Origin: Methanobrevibacter sp.
Lineage (GTDB): Archaea > Methanobacteriota > Methanobacteria > Methanobacteriales > Methanobacteriaceae
Assembly: GCF_015062985.1 (NCBI RefSeq)
Contig: NZ_SUTI01000010.1
Coordinates: 9,409-73,408 of the forward strand
Direction: 5' to 3'
DNA: 64,000 nt
Shown here: piece by piece, positions 54,917-63,928 of the stretch
Numbering within the stretch: the first letter of the stretch is position 1
Layout: the number at the start of each line of letters is the position of its first letter
The notes under the pieces: generated by a model
What the model was told of the DNA's origin: nothing
Seen by the model: the letters and a program-made list of their open reading frames with translations, nothing else
Databases searched by the model: none
Program-made: the position numbers and the translations under genes

Positions 54917-56297
54917 TAGTTAATTGATATTCAACCATCTCATCTACCAAGTGCAAGAAATTATCTTTACTCTCATATGGAATCATAGCGCCCGCAGCAA
55001 TGTCATGACCTCCACCGGTTCCACCAAAGTTATTTGATGAATCCTGCAGGGCTTTTCCTAAGTTAACCCCTTTGGCAACCATGTCGCGTGTGGTTCTGCC
55101 GGATATCTTAATATCTCTGTGGAGTCTTGAAAGTCCTAAAACAGGTTTTGAATCATCCAACAGTTCTACAGATAATCCGATACTGGCTATAGTGCCCATA
55201 ACTGATTTTAACACTTTATCTTCAGAATATAAATATTGAATGCTGTTGAGCTGCTCAGCACCTTCCTTTTTAACCCATTCAAGACCTTTGACGATTTGGT
55301 CACGATATTGGCGTTGCAGCCTCAAAGCCGCATCAAGAGCCTGGTCCCTTTCACCAAGGGCAATGCTTAAACCGAGACCTTGCTTTTTGTTTTTACCGCA
55401 AGCATCTAAAATGTAGGAGTACTCCTCCAAATCACGCAATAGCGGGACTTCTTTAGGAACGGTATAACAATCGCCGAAAATATCCGGATTAATTGAAATG
55501 AGTGCGTCTTTCAGCAAGTCCTTTTCTTCATCTTCCATATCAGTAAACTTGATTCCATAAGATAAATTCATACGCTCCAAAAATTCACGTGCCCCATCCA
55601 AATCTCCACTGATTTTCGGAAGTGGCGGTGAAAAAGTATATGCAAGTGATTTGAAAATAGGTTCGGAAGCTTTGGAAACAATCTTCAAACCTTCATGAAC
55701 TTCCAAAGCACCGCTTTCCAATGCATCATCAACAATCAGTTTATTTACACCAGTAAATCCATCCTGACCTTGCATATCACCAAACGCACCAATTAAAGCG
55801 AAATATGCCAAATGCTTTTTATCAAGATCACGAATAGCCAGATAGCTTGAACCTGCACCGCACAAATCCTTACTTCCATCAATTCCAAACAAATGAGGAT
55901 TAAGATGGACAACATTGCTTTCGGATTCTGTGCCGTCTACCTGGTGGTGATCTGCAACAATAACATCATGCTTATAGGTATTGAACTCCTTAATGAACGG
56001 ACTGCCCATATCGGAAAATATGAACAAATCATATTTTTCACTTCTAAGCTGATTTACAATATCCTCCTTAAGACGTGGGATAATTGTAGTATGGAACTGA
56101 ACATCCTCTTCAGCCAAAGCATTCGCTATAACTGCTGCCGCTGATATTCCATCAGCATCGTTATGAGAAATTATTCTTATAACACTGTCCTTTTCAATAT
56201 GCTCCTTAAGCATATCAGTAGCTTCACTAGCTCTATTTAACAAGGAGTGCTGCTTCTTTTGGATTATATCTCCATCCTTCTGGTAATTTACCTTCAC
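54909..56297 (-). CDS. RecJ-like DHH-family exonuclease
   Basis: The DHH phosphoesterase has ISHNDADGISAAAVIANAL, FIFSDMGSPF, VADHHQVDG and the DHHA1 segment with GGTGGGHDIAAGAMIP. Archaeal homologues act with the replisome (RecJ/GAN) or in RNA turnover. The reading frame starts inside rps15. A TTG at 56243, overlapping the end of rps15, gives a family-typical N-terminus (LNRASEATDMLKEH) and may be the true start, though it lacks a clear ribosome site. Confidence 0.9.
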   Translation of the reverse strand: MKVNYQKDGDIIQKKQHSLLNRASEATDMLKEHIEKDSVIRIISHNDADGISAAAVIANALAEEDVQFHTTIIPRLKEDIVNQLRSEKYDLFIFSDMGSPFIKEFNTYKHDVIVADHHQVDGTESESNVVHLNPHLFGIDGSKDLCGAGSSYLAIRDLDKKHLAYFALIGAFGDMQGQDGFTGVNKLIVDDALESGALEVHEGLKIVSKASEPIFKSLAYTFSPPLPKISGDLDGAREFLERMNLSYGIKFTDMEDEEKDLLKDALISINPDIFGDCYTVPKEVPLLRDLEEYSYILDACGKNKKQGLGLSIALGERDQALDAALRLQRQYRDQIVKGLEWVKKEGAEQLNSIQYLYSEDKVLKSVMGTIASIGLSVELLDDSKPVLGLSRLHRDIKISGRTTRDMVAKGVNLGKALQDSSNNFGGTGGGHDIAAGAMIPYESKDNFLHLVDEMVEYQLTND

Positions 56298-56631
56298 TTA
56301 CATAGTAAGATGCTAATCTTCTGATTCTTGATTCAATGATAGTTAAACCTCTTTTAGAGTGTAAATCTTTAGGATTTTCTTCTAAGTGGTCTCTGATGTT
56401 AACAGCTCTTTTGATTAAGTTTAATAAGTCTTCTGGGTATTCTCCAGCTTGACCGTTTCTTTTTAAGATTTGGGTGATTCTTTCACCGGTTACATCTTTA
56501 ACGGATGGGATTCCGTATTGGTCTCTTAAGATAATACCAATTTCGGAAGTACTTTTACCTTCTCTGTTAAATTTTAAAATCATTTCTTCAATTTCTTCAT
56601 CACTATAAGTTACCCATTCTGGTCTTGCCAT
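56233..56631 (-). CDS. rps15: 30S ribosomal protein S15
   Basis: The 132-residue archaeal S15 begins MARPEWVTYSDEEIEEMI, with SEIGIILRDQYGIPSVK and the C-terminal RIRRLASYYVSEGKLPEGWRY. This is normal for archaea, which carry an N-terminal extension relative to bacteria. It is the first gene of the rps15-recJ-like-PMDh large subunit unit. Confidence 0.97.
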   Translation of the reverse strand: MARPEWVTYSDEEIEEMILKFNREGKSTSEIGIILRDQYGIPSVKDVTGERITQILKRNGQAGEYPEDLLNLIKRAVNIRDHLEENPKDLHSKRGLTIIESRIRRLASYYVSEGKLPEGWRYNPKEAALLVK

Positions 56632-56698
56632 AATATAAACCTCTTTAAATTTTTTAAATCTTAAATAAGCCCAATAATTATTATTTAGAAAAACAACG

Positions 56699-57250
56699 CT
56701 ATTCCTGTGTAGAATACCATTTAATGAATTTTTCTAAAGAGTTTTTTCTATGTGAAAATTGGTTTTTTTCATCAGTTGTAAGTTCTCCGAATGTCTTGCC
56801 TAAACTAGGCACATAAAACAACGGATCAAAAGCAAATCCTAAATTTCCTCTTTCTTCAACTGCGATTTCTCCTGACACCTTGCCTAAAAAGATCTTGGGC
56901 TCAGAATTGGGGGCACAGTACCCAATAACTGACCTGAATTCGGCATAACGGTCATCAGTATCGGTTAATAACTTTAAAATTCCCTGATTTCCAATGGTAT
57001 CCTGAACATAATGTGAATAGGTCCCAGGAAATCCATTTAAAGCTTTAATGAATAAACCAGCATCTTCAACAATCACAGGTCTGTCAAGTTTACGACAAGC
57101 ATATTTTGCGCCTGATATGGCCACCTCCTCAAGAGTTCCCTGAGGTTCTTCGTAACCTAAATCAATATGCTCCAAGTTAATGTCATAATCCTTGAAAATA
57201 GTCTCTGCTTCTTTAACTTTATGTTCGTTACCAGTTATAAATGTTATCAT
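56699..57250 (-). CDS. XTP/dITP diphosphatase (Ham1/RdgB)
   Basis: The nucleotide-sanitising enzyme has the N-terminal FITGNEHKVKEAE, VEDAGLFIKALNGFPGTYSHYV, and GFAFDPLFYVPSLGKTFGELT. The last Ser/His-Arg region (FSHRKNSLEKF) binds the purine. The 183-residue length is normal. It is 45 nt from the end of the Kae1-Bud32 gene. Confidence 0.95.
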   Translation of the reverse strand: MITFITGNEHKVKEAETIFKDYDINLEHIDLGYEEPQGTLEEVAISGAKYACRKLDRPVIVEDAGLFIKALNGFPGTYSHYVQDTIGNQGILKLLTDTDDRYAEFRSVIGYCAPNSEPKIFLGKVSGEIAVEERGNLGFAFDPLFYVPSLGKTFGELTTDEKNQFSHRKNSLEKFIKWYSTQE

Positions 57251-57295
57251 ATTTTTAATTATGATTTCATTTTTTTATATATTTAATCCAAAAAA

Positions 57296-58894
57296 TCAGT
57301 GGGTGTATCTTCCGCGTGATTCAACATCCCGTATTTTATTCAAAATGGATTCATCCCCATAACCTTTTAAAACACAGTCAAAGTATTTTATGGCCAAATT
57401 ATAATCAATACTTTGCAGAGCCTTCTTTAAAACAAGCAGGTCAACAGCCTTATCCTCATCCAAGTGTGAATATCTTCCAAGGCCAAAATCAATGAAAACC
57501 AGATTGTCATTCTGCAGCATGATGTTGGATGTTGTAATGTCACCATGAATGATATCTGCTGAGTGAAGTTTGGCGATGTCCTGCCCTATTCTAAATGCCA
57601 AATCCTCATCAAGGATATCCTTAACCATATCCCCCTCAATCTCTTCCATCAATATGGATTTACGCTCCAGGTCAATATCATATAAAACTGGAGTCCTGAC
57701 ACCTGCACGCTTTGCATCAGACAATAGCTTAGCCTCTTCCTTTGTTCTTGCCTTTCTGATTTTGTTGTCAATTTCGGGAATTCTATAGCTTTTAGGAATC
57801 CTGTCTTTCAATACTGCCTTTTCTCCCAAATAGCTTGATTTTACAATATTTGATTCGGCACCTTTTGCTATCAAATCATCACTTAATTTCAAATAAGTCT
57901 TGGTATTGTCAATCCATGGAATGTCGACTTCATCTGTTCTGAACTTTTGAATGATTTCGGTTTCTTCCAACTTCATCGGTCCGAATTCATTGCACATCAA
58001 AAGACCCAGCCATGCAATCATCACTCCATTGTCGCCGCAGAGCTTCATTTCAGGCATGTAAAACTTGGCGCCATGCTCTTCAGACATTGTCTTAAGCATT
58101 TCCCTTAATCTGGAATTTGCTGAAACACCGCCGCACAGCATCACCTCATCCTTCTGGGTGTGGGATAGGGCTCGTTCTGTAACTTCAACAAGCATTGCAA
58201 ATGCGGTCTCTTGAAGTGAAAAGCAGATATCTTCCATAGGTGTTCCTTTCTGAGCTTCCCTTAAAGCCGCAGACAGCAATCCTGAAAATGAAAAGTCCAT
58301 TCCTTTCACGACATAAGGCAAATCAATATATGAACCTTGCTTTGCCAATTTTTCAATTACCGGCCCGCCGGGGTGTCCCAAACCGGTTTCACGTCCGAAA
58401 TGATCAAGGCAGTTTCCAATAGCTATATCCAAAGTCTCGCCAAAAATCCTATATCTTCCGCTTTCATATGCAATAACCTGACTGTTACCACCACTTACGT
58501 AAAGTGATACTGGATTTACAGCACCTGTGTCAAGCTTACCAACTTCAACATGTCCAATACAATGATTGACACCGATTATCGGTTTATTTAAGGACAATGC
58601 CAAGCTTCTGGCTGAGGTTGCAACGATTCTTAAAGCAGGACCCAAGCCCGGACCCTGTGAAAATGAAATCAGGTCAATGTCATCATAAGATAATCCTGAT
58701 TCTTCAATGGCCTGTGGAATCAGTTTAGGAATCCATTCTGCATGGTGTTCGGCAGCCAGTCTAGGATGGATACCTCCCTCTTCGGGGAACAGTTGTTTTC
58801 CAGCCATTGCCAGAATATTCCCATCACTGTCAACAATGCCTACACCAGTTTTTTCCGCAGTTCCTTCAATTCCTAAGCTTATCAAAATAATCAA
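57296..58894 (-). CDS. Kae1-Bud32 fusion: tRNA t6A synthase and associated kinase
   Basis: The N-terminal half is Kae1 (ISLGIEGTAEKTGVGIVDSDG, NHCIGHVEVGK metal histidines, VSGGNSQV, LGHPGGPVIEK, CGGVSANSRLREML). The C-terminal half is the Bud32 kinase (LGEKAVLKDRIPKSYR, DIIHGDITTSNIM, FIDFGLGRYS). Together they make N6-threonylcarbamoyladenosine in tRNA. The fusion is common in methanogens. The start may be TTG at 58894 or TTG at 58885 (ISLGIEG); a TATA-like box about 25 nt upstream suggests a leaderless message. Confidence 0.96.
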   Translation of the reverse strand: MIILISLGIEGTAEKTGVGIVDSDGNILAMAGKQLFPEEGGIHPRLAAEHHAEWIPKLIPQAIEESGLSYDDIDLISFSQGPGLGPALRIVATSARSLALSLNKPIIGVNHCIGHVEVGKLDTGAVNPVSLYVSGGNSQVIAYESGRYRIFGETLDIAIGNCLDHFGRETGLGHPGGPVIEKLAKQGSYIDLPYVVKGMDFSFSGLLSAALREAQKGTPMEDICFSLQETAFAMLVEVTERALSHTQKDEVMLCGGVSANSRLREMLKTMSEEHGAKFYMPEMKLCGDNGVMIAWLGLLMCNEFGPMKLEETEIIQKFRTDEVDIPWIDNTKTYLKLSDDLIAKGAESNIVKSSYLGEKAVLKDRIPKSYRIPEIDNKIRKARTKEEAKLLSDAKRAGVRTPVLYDIDLERKSILMEEIEGDMVKDILDEDLAFRIGQDIAKLHSADIIHGDITTSNIMLQNDNLVFIDFGLGRYSHLDEDKAVDLLVLKKALQSIDYNLAIKYFDCVLKGYGDESILNKIRDVESRGRYTH

Positions 58895-58941
58895 CTAAAA
58901 AAAATTAATTATTACTATATATTATCCTTCCTAATATTAAA

Positions 58942-59217
58942 TCATAGCGAATATAATGAATCTAGTTTATCTGAAATAATATCTTCAATTTCTTTTTTCA
59001 TTTTAATATTTAAGAAAACATCATTTCCATGCTTAGTCTTTTTAAATCTAATAAATTTAAGTTTGTATAAACTTTTTAACTCATTTTTGATATATTTACA
59101 TGGAATTCCGGATAATTTGTTACATATATTAGAAATTGGAGTGTGGCGTTTATTGAAATATTTATTATGATACAAGAAGAATAATATCTCTTCTTGGATA
59201 ATGGTGTTGGTTTTCAT
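58942..59217 (-). CDS. Winged-helix-like small protein
   Basis: The 91-residue product looks like a winged-helix domain: ILFFLYHNKYF, TPISNICNKLSGIPCKYIKNELKSLYKLKFI, followed by a basic wing KTKHGNDVFLNI. It is rich in Lys and Asn, unlike the surrounding genes. Function unknown; DNA-binding regulator is an inference. It is the third gene of a three-gene minus-strand set. Confidence 0.65.
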   Translation of the reverse strand: MKTNTIIQEEILFFLYHNKYFNKRHTPISNICNKLSGIPCKYIKNELKSLYKLKFIRFKKTKHGNDVFLNIKMKKEIEDIISDKLDSLYSL

Positions 59218-59230
59218 AAAACCACCTTCA

Positions 59231-59485
59231 TTAATCTGTGTATTGTTCTAAAAGGTGTTTTAAATCATTTGCTGTTTTTTTATCCATAACAATTTGAAAA
59301 TCTGATTCATTGATTAATTTAAAACCATCTTTATCGCTGATTAGTTTTTTATTGCAAATTACAATTCTAATTTCATCATCCACACCACCAACGCCTAAAG
59401 AAGATGCGTGAACAACTTTTGAATCCTTATTTATTCTTACTTCCTCATCATATGGTATATTTGATATGTTCCTCATTTTTATCAC
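59231..59485 (-). CDS. DUF3467-like small protein
   Basis: The 84-residue product has VHASSLGVGGVDDEIRIVIC and a C-terminal helix FQIVMDKKTANDLKHLLEQY. The pattern resembles DUF3467 proteins, which have no assigned role. It lies 13 nt before the winged-helix gene and its stop codon region adjoins the upstream gene without a gap. Start at 59485 is behind GGTGAT. Confidence 0.6.
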   Translation of the reverse strand: MIKMRNISNIPYDEEVRINKDSKVVHASSLGVGGVDDEIRIVICNKKLISDKDGFKLINESDFQIVMDKKTANDLKHLLEQYTD

Positions 59486-59932
59486 CTACAATATTGACAG
59501 TTCAAAAGAATTTTTTGTCGATTTATCACTAGAAAATGTATAAAACTCTTTTGATTCAATTTCAAACTCTAACCTGTCCAAATTGATTTCATCTGGAATT
59601 TCACTTAGAATATCATCCAATTCTTCATCCGAATAGCTCTCAAATTCCTCTTCCGGAAGCTGTTCCTGTCTTTCAATTTCAATTTTGACAAGTTTGTTGC
59701 TGATGCTATAAAAATCTCTGACAAATTCTGATTTAAAATTTACAACATATTTAGATCCTTTTTTACATAATAACCCATACTCGAGAAAATCATCAATAAA
59801 TTTATCTAATGTCGATCTTGATATTTCAGAACCAACAGCCAGTTGCTGTTTTGTTAATTCCTGAAATGGGCATGATAACATATAATCTATTACTTTAACT
59901 TGAGGATGATTCCCGAAAATATCTTTTAACAT
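59486..59932 (-). CDS. Winged-helix transcriptional-regulator-like protein, first of a three-gene set
   Basis: The 148-residue product has an N-terminal winged helix: FGNHPQVKVIDYMLSCPF, LTKQQLAVGSEISRSTLDKFIDDFLEYGLL. An acidic C-terminal half (FESYSDEELDDILSEIPDE) follows. It is directly upstream of the DUF3467-like gene and divergent from the gene at 60051. Likely DNA-binding regulator of the cassette. Confidence 0.7.
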   Translation of the reverse strand: MLKDIFGNHPQVKVIDYMLSCPFQELTKQQLAVGSEISRSTLDKFIDDFLEYGLLCKKGSKYVVNFKSEFVRDFYSISNKLVKIEIERQEQLPEEEFESYSDEELDDILSEIPDEINLDRLEFEIESKEFYTFSSDKSTKNSFELSIL

Positions 59933-60050
59933 AACCTCACCTCATGTATAATAATTAGACATTTTAATATAAATAACTTTTTAATGTATTAAAATTAGAC
60001 AAAATTGCATAGGTAAAAATATTTTAAATTTAAAATACATAATTGAATTC

Positions 60051-60605
60051 ATGGGATTTTATAGTGCTAATACTCCAGAACAGAAAAGAATTAAAAAATT
60101 GACCGGAGACATCAACATTCATGACATGTTTAAAAACGAATGTAAAATAAGAGGAATTGCTATCTACAATGCATACAACATTCAAAAAAGATTGATTCAT
60201 GAAGTCGAAGAGGAACAGCTGGTTGGTGTCGACCAGGTAGATGAAAGATTGATGGAACTGCTTGACGAGAGAGGAAAGATTGAAGTGCAGCACAGATATG
60301 TCGACTTTATTTCAAATGAAGACAGTGCATCAAAAGGAGTAATACCTCAAAGAGGAGATGGAAAAGCATCACTTCCTCAAAATCAAATTAATGTTGCTCC
60401 AAAAGAAGAGGAAAAAACTTCACTTCCACCAAAAGACCAAATCAAAATTCCTCCAAGAGCAAGAGACGGCAAGCAATTCTACACAGATGATGAATTGCCT
60501 GAAAGGGAAATGCTGAAGAAAATAATTCTTCAAAATAAAAAGATTATCAATCAGAACAAGATTATTATAGAACAGTTGAAAAAATTAGGTGAAAATGATG
60601 ATTGA
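60051..60605 (+). CDS. Hypothetical protein with linker and helical C-terminus, upstream of cobT
   Basis: The 184-residue protein has an N-terminal charged domain (residues 1-85), a Pro/Gln-rich linker with repeated SLP(Q/P)(N/K) elements (residues 100-145), and a C-terminal coiled-coil-like helix of Lys/Asn/Ile repeats (ILQNKKIINQNKIIIEQLKK). It overlaps the start of cobT, so the two genes are coupled. I recognise no family. Confidence 0.7.
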   Translation: MGFYSANTPEQKRIKKLTGDINIHDMFKNECKIRGIAIYNAYNIQKRLIHEVEEEQLVGVDQVDERLMELLDERGKIEVQHRYVDFISNEDSASKGVIPQRGDGKASLPQNQINVAPKEEEKTSLPPKDQIKIPPRARDGKQFYTDDELPEREMLKKIILQNKKIINQNKIIIEQLKKLGENDD

Positions 60606-61665
60606 AGGAATAACAACATACGGATCAACTGAATTACTCGAAAAATTGCAGCAATCCAATGATACTGTATTCTTAATTACTATAGGTACAACCGAAACCT
60701 CATTAATAGATGGAATCTCAGGTGCCGGCCCATCAGCGGATTTGACAGAATACACACCTGCTTCAGACGTTGAATTTATGATTTTAGATGAAGTAAGATG
60801 TTGTGAAGCCCCTGCTGAAACTGTAGTTGGAGATGCAGCAGCACCCACTCCTGCAAGACTTACAAAAGCATCACTTCAGCTTGCAAACATCCCCTTTGTA
60901 GTTGTCGATGCAGGTTCTAAAATAAAACCCGATGTGGAATACGTCAACTTAGGAAAAGATTATGGAAGAGACATCAGAACAGGAAAAGGAGTTTTAAATC
61001 CTCTTGAAATTTTTGAAAATGCAAAGGATTTAGGTTCTGAATTATCAGACAGGCATGAAATGCTAATTATTGGGGAAAGCATAGCTGCAGGAACTACAAC
61101 AGCCTTAGGAGTATTGAGAGCACTTGGCTATGACGCCAATGAAAAAGTAAGCGGAAGCATGCCGCACAATCCCCATGACATGAAAACAAAGGCTGTAGAT
61201 GAAGGATTGAAAAATGCCGGTCTTGACCCTGAAACAGATGACATCGATGCAATGCAGGCAATAGGTGCAGTGGGCGACCCTACATTACCTGCAATCGCCG
61301 GAATAGTTTTAGGTTCAGACATTCCTGTAATCCTGGCCGGAGGAACACAGATGGCTGCCGCCTGTGCAATCATAAAATCAATCCAACCTAACTTTGACTT
61401 TTCAAGAATTAACCTTGCCACCACAGTATACGTCGCAGGCGATGAGACAGCGGATTTATTCGGAATCCTAAAACAAATCGATGACAACATTACCGTTCAT
61501 GCAGTAGACCCTAAATTTGAAGATTCTGAACATGACGGGCTGAAAAATTACTTGAAAGGATTTGTTAAAGAAGGTGCTGGAGCCGGAGGAGCCATGTTTG
61601 CAGCGCTTGCCTTAGGAAATTCTGTTGAAAAACTGAGAAAAAGAATAGAAAAAGTATGTAAATAG
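60598..61665 (+). CDS. cobT: TIGR00303-type (archaeal CobT-like) phosphoribosyltransferase
   Basis: The protein matches the archaeal CobT-like family that activates the lower base of cobamides: ITTYGSTELLEKLQ, DAAAPTPARLTKAS, IGESIAAGTTTALG and GDETADLFGIL, IKSIQPNFDFSRI. The length (about 355 residues) is normal. The start is at the ATG at 60598, or the adjacent ATG, inside the end of the upstream gene. Together with cbiE it places cobamide synthesis in this cell. Confidence 0.85.
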   Translation: MIEGITTYGSTELLEKLQQSNDTVFLITIGTTETSLIDGISGAGPSADLTEYTPASDVEFMILDEVRCCEAPAETVVGDAAAPTPARLTKASLQLANIPFVVVDAGSKIKPDVEYVNLGKDYGRDIRTGKGVLNPLEIFENAKDLGSELSDRHEMLIIGESIAAGTTTALGVLRALGYDANEKVSGSMPHNPHDMKTKAVDEGLKNAGLDPETDDIDAMQAIGAVGDPTLPAIAGIVLGSDIPVILAGGTQMAAACAIIKSIQPNFDFSRINLATTVYVAGDETADLFGILKQIDDNITVHAVDPKFEDSEHDGLKNYLKGFVKEGAGAGGAMFAALALGNSVEKLRKRIEKVCK

Positions 61666-61696
61666 AGATTAAATAATCTCTATATTTTTTTTAATT

Positions 61697-62530
61697 TTAG
61701 AATATATGAGCTATTGAGCCCATAAACACTATAATACCCATCAACCAGCAATAATAGGCAAAGATGTCCAAACTTCTGTTTTGAATCAAGTCCAACATCC
61801 ATTTTATAGCAAAGTATCCTGCAATAATTGATGCAATAAAACCTAAAAAGATAGGCAAGAAGTTAGCATCCATAGCAGATCCAATGTCTTTAAGCTGGAA
61901 TAGGAACGCTCCAAATATCGCCGGAATAGATAATATGAAACTGAACTTAGCAGCAAATTCTTTTTCAAGACCTGCTGTTAAACCTGCAGCAATTGTAGTA
62001 CCTGAACGTGAAAGACCCGGTAAGATTGCACATGCCTGACCCAATCCCATCCATAATGACTCTTTTGCAGAAATGTTACGTAAATTAATATTTCCACTGT
62101 TCATTCTTTGAGACAGGTAAAGTATGGTACCTGTTACAAATAAGAAGAATGCAGGAACATATAATGCACCTGCGAACAGTGCATCAATGGAGTCTTCAAA
62201 TAAAACTCCCACAATACCAACAGGAATAGTCGCTAAAATAACATACCAAGCAAGTCTCTTATATGGATCATCACGTAACCCCTGCCTGAATCTTCCTTGC
62301 AAGATATCGCCAATGCTTAACCACCATGATTTGAGCATTTTAAGGATGTCCCAGCGGAAGAACCATATAACGGCTATTAATGTTCCCAAATGAAGGAAAA
62401 CATCAAAAGCAAGGGAACTTTCAACACCTAGAATATTATGGGCAAAAACCAAGTGTGCTGAACTGCTAACTGGTAAAAATTCAGTTAAACCTTGAACAAT
62501 ACCAATTATTATTGCCTGAATTATATCCAT
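61697..62530 (-). CDS. uppP: Undecaprenyl-diphosphatase-type lipid phosphatase
   Basis: The 277-residue membrane protein has the UppP/BacA motifs GLTEFLPVSSSAHLV near residue 14 and LPGLSRSGTTIAAGL near residue 170, with about eight membrane segments. It recycles the polyprenyl lipid carrier, here likely for pseudomurein and glycans. It lies 13 nt after ilvE. Confidence 0.95.
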   Translation of the reverse strand: MDIIQAIIIGIVQGLTEFLPVSSSAHLVFAHNILGVESSLAFDVFLHLGTLIAVIWFFRWDILKMLKSWWLSIGDILQGRFRQGLRDDPYKRLAWYVILATIPVGIVGVLFEDSIDALFAGALYVPAFFLFVTGTILYLSQRMNSGNINLRNISAKESLWMGLGQACAILPGLSRSGTTIAAGLTAGLEKEFAAKFSFILSIPAIFGAFLFQLKDIGSAMDANFLPIFLGFIASIIAGYFAIKWMLDLIQNRSLDIFAYYCWLMGIIVFMGSIAHIF

Positions 62531-62543
62531 AACTTAACACCGC

Positions 62544-63467
62544 TTAGATGTATGATAACCAACCGTATTTGTCTTCTGTTTTAGCTTCTACGATATCGAA
62601 GAATGCTGTTTGTAATTTTTCGGAAATTGGTCCTCTTCTACCGATACCAATTGTTCTGTGGTCAATTGAACGAATAGGAGTTACTTCAGCTGCAGTTCCA
62701 GTGAAGAATACTTCATTTGCAGCGTATAATCTTTCTCTTGAAATGACTTCTTCAATTACTTCATAACCTAAATCACGTGCAATGGTCATGACAGAGTCTC
62801 TGGTAATACCTTTGAGGTTGGAAGATGACATTGCCGGAGTGAATAACTTTTCACCTTCAACGAGGAAAATGTTTTCTCCACTACCTTCAGAAACATGCCC
62901 TTCATAGTCAAGCATGATTGCTTCATCGAAACCGTTGTCAATAGCTTCAAGTTTAGCTAACTGGGAGTTCATGTAATTTGCACCACATTTGGCGAGTGCA
63001 GGGAAAGTGTCAGGTGCCGGTTTTCTCCATGAGGATACTCCAATGTCTACACCGTTTGCCATTCCTTCTTCACCTAAATATGATCCCCATTCCCAAGCAG
63101 CTATGACTACATTAACAGGACATCCTAAAGGATTTACTCCAAGTTCTCCATATCCTCTAAATACAATAGGACGTATGTAACATGCCCCTAAATCGTTTAC
63201 ACGTAGGGTTTCTAAAATAGCTTCTTCAATTTCTTCTTGAGTAAAAGGAATATCAATTTTATAAATTTTCGCAGAATCGAATAAACGTTGTACATGTTCT
63301 TTTAAACGAAATACCGCTACACCATTTTCATTTTCGTATGCACGAATACCTTCAAAAACACTTGTACCATAATGGACAACGTGAGAAAGCACTGAAATAT
63401 TAGCGTCTTTCCATTCAACAAATTCTCCGTCCATCCAAACTTTAGTTTCTTTATCGTCCCATGCCAT
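62544..63467 (-). CDS. ilvE: Branched-chain-amino-acid aminotransferase
   Basis: The class IV PLP aminotransferase has the catalytic Lys in ALAKCGANYMNSQLAK, then EAIMLDYEGHVSEGSGENIFLV and GITRDSVMTIA, all typical of IlvE. The start is the ATG at 63467 with GTGAT 3 nt upstream; a longer frame upstream is not credible. A TATA-like stretch at 63506-63515 (minus) serves it. uppP follows. Confidence 0.96.
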   Translation of the reverse strand: MAWDDKETKVWMDGEFVEWKDANISVLSHVVHYGTSVFEGIRAYENENGVAVFRLKEHVQRLFDSAKIYKIDIPFTQEEIEEAILETLRVNDLGACYIRPIVFRGYGELGVNPLGCPVNVVIAAWEWGSYLGEEGMANGVDIGVSSWRKPAPDTFPALAKCGANYMNSQLAKLEAIDNGFDEAIMLDYEGHVSEGSGENIFLVEGEKLFTPAMSSSNLKGITRDSVMTIARDLGYEVIEEVISRERLYAANEVFFTGTAAEVTPIRSIDHRTIGIGRRGPISEKLQTAFFDIVEAKTEDKYGWLSYI

Positions 63468-63505
63468 TTTATCACTTCTATTTTTTGTGATAATTAATAT
63501 GTTTT

Positions 63506-63515
63506 TTATATATAA
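63506..63515 (-). promoter_or_regulatory. TATA box of ilvE
   Basis: TATATATAAA (minus strand) lies about 40-48 nt before the ATG at 63467. Confidence 0.45.
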
Positions 63516-63554
63516 TAAACTTACTTTGTTCAATTTTAATCAATAACAGAAAGG

Positions 63555-63562
63555 TATATATA
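63555..63562 (+). promoter_or_regulatory. TATA box of tRNA-Val
   Basis: TATATATA preceded by AAAGG lies 27-34 nt upstream of the mature tRNA 5' end. Confidence 0.6.
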
Positions 63563-63588
63563 ATAGTAAATTCATAATAATATTTGTT

Positions 63589-63660
63589 GGTTCCGTGGTC
63601 TAGTGGTATGATACCTCCCTTACAAGGAGGGGATCACGAGTTCGAATCTCGTCGGAACCA
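63589..63660 (+). tRNA. tRNA-Val (UAC anticodon)
   Basis: The 72-nt cloverleaf has acceptor GGTTCCG/CGGAACC with discriminator A, D arm, anticodon stem CCTCC/GGAGG with loop CTTACAA (anticodon TAC), and T arm ACGAG-TTCGAAT-CTCGT. No intron; no encoded CCA. It is followed by a T-rich stretch that may terminate transcription. Confidence 0.95.
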
Positions 63661-63876
63661 CTCATTCTAATTTTAAAATTTTTTTACATTTAGTCCATTT
63701 TTTCATCATTTTAATACTAATCTTTTTCTCTAATTTTGGCACATCTAACATTATTTTTATTAAAAAAATTTCAAATAAATTAGATAACTGTATACCATTT
63801 AATTAATTTCATTGAATTTATGAGCATCATTCATTCAAAAGATTCATACATTCATTAAAAATCATAAATAATAAAA

Positions 63877-63884
63877 TTTAAATA
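63877..63884 (+). promoter_or_regulatory. TATA box of mtd
   Basis: TTTAAATA preceded by ATAAAA is 45-52 nt before the ATG at 63929, predicting a leader of about 22 nt that carries AAAGGAG. Confidence 0.6.
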
Positions 63885-63928
63885 GTTTCTTAATTAAAGT
63901 TATAATTATCGAAAAAGGAGACTAAATT

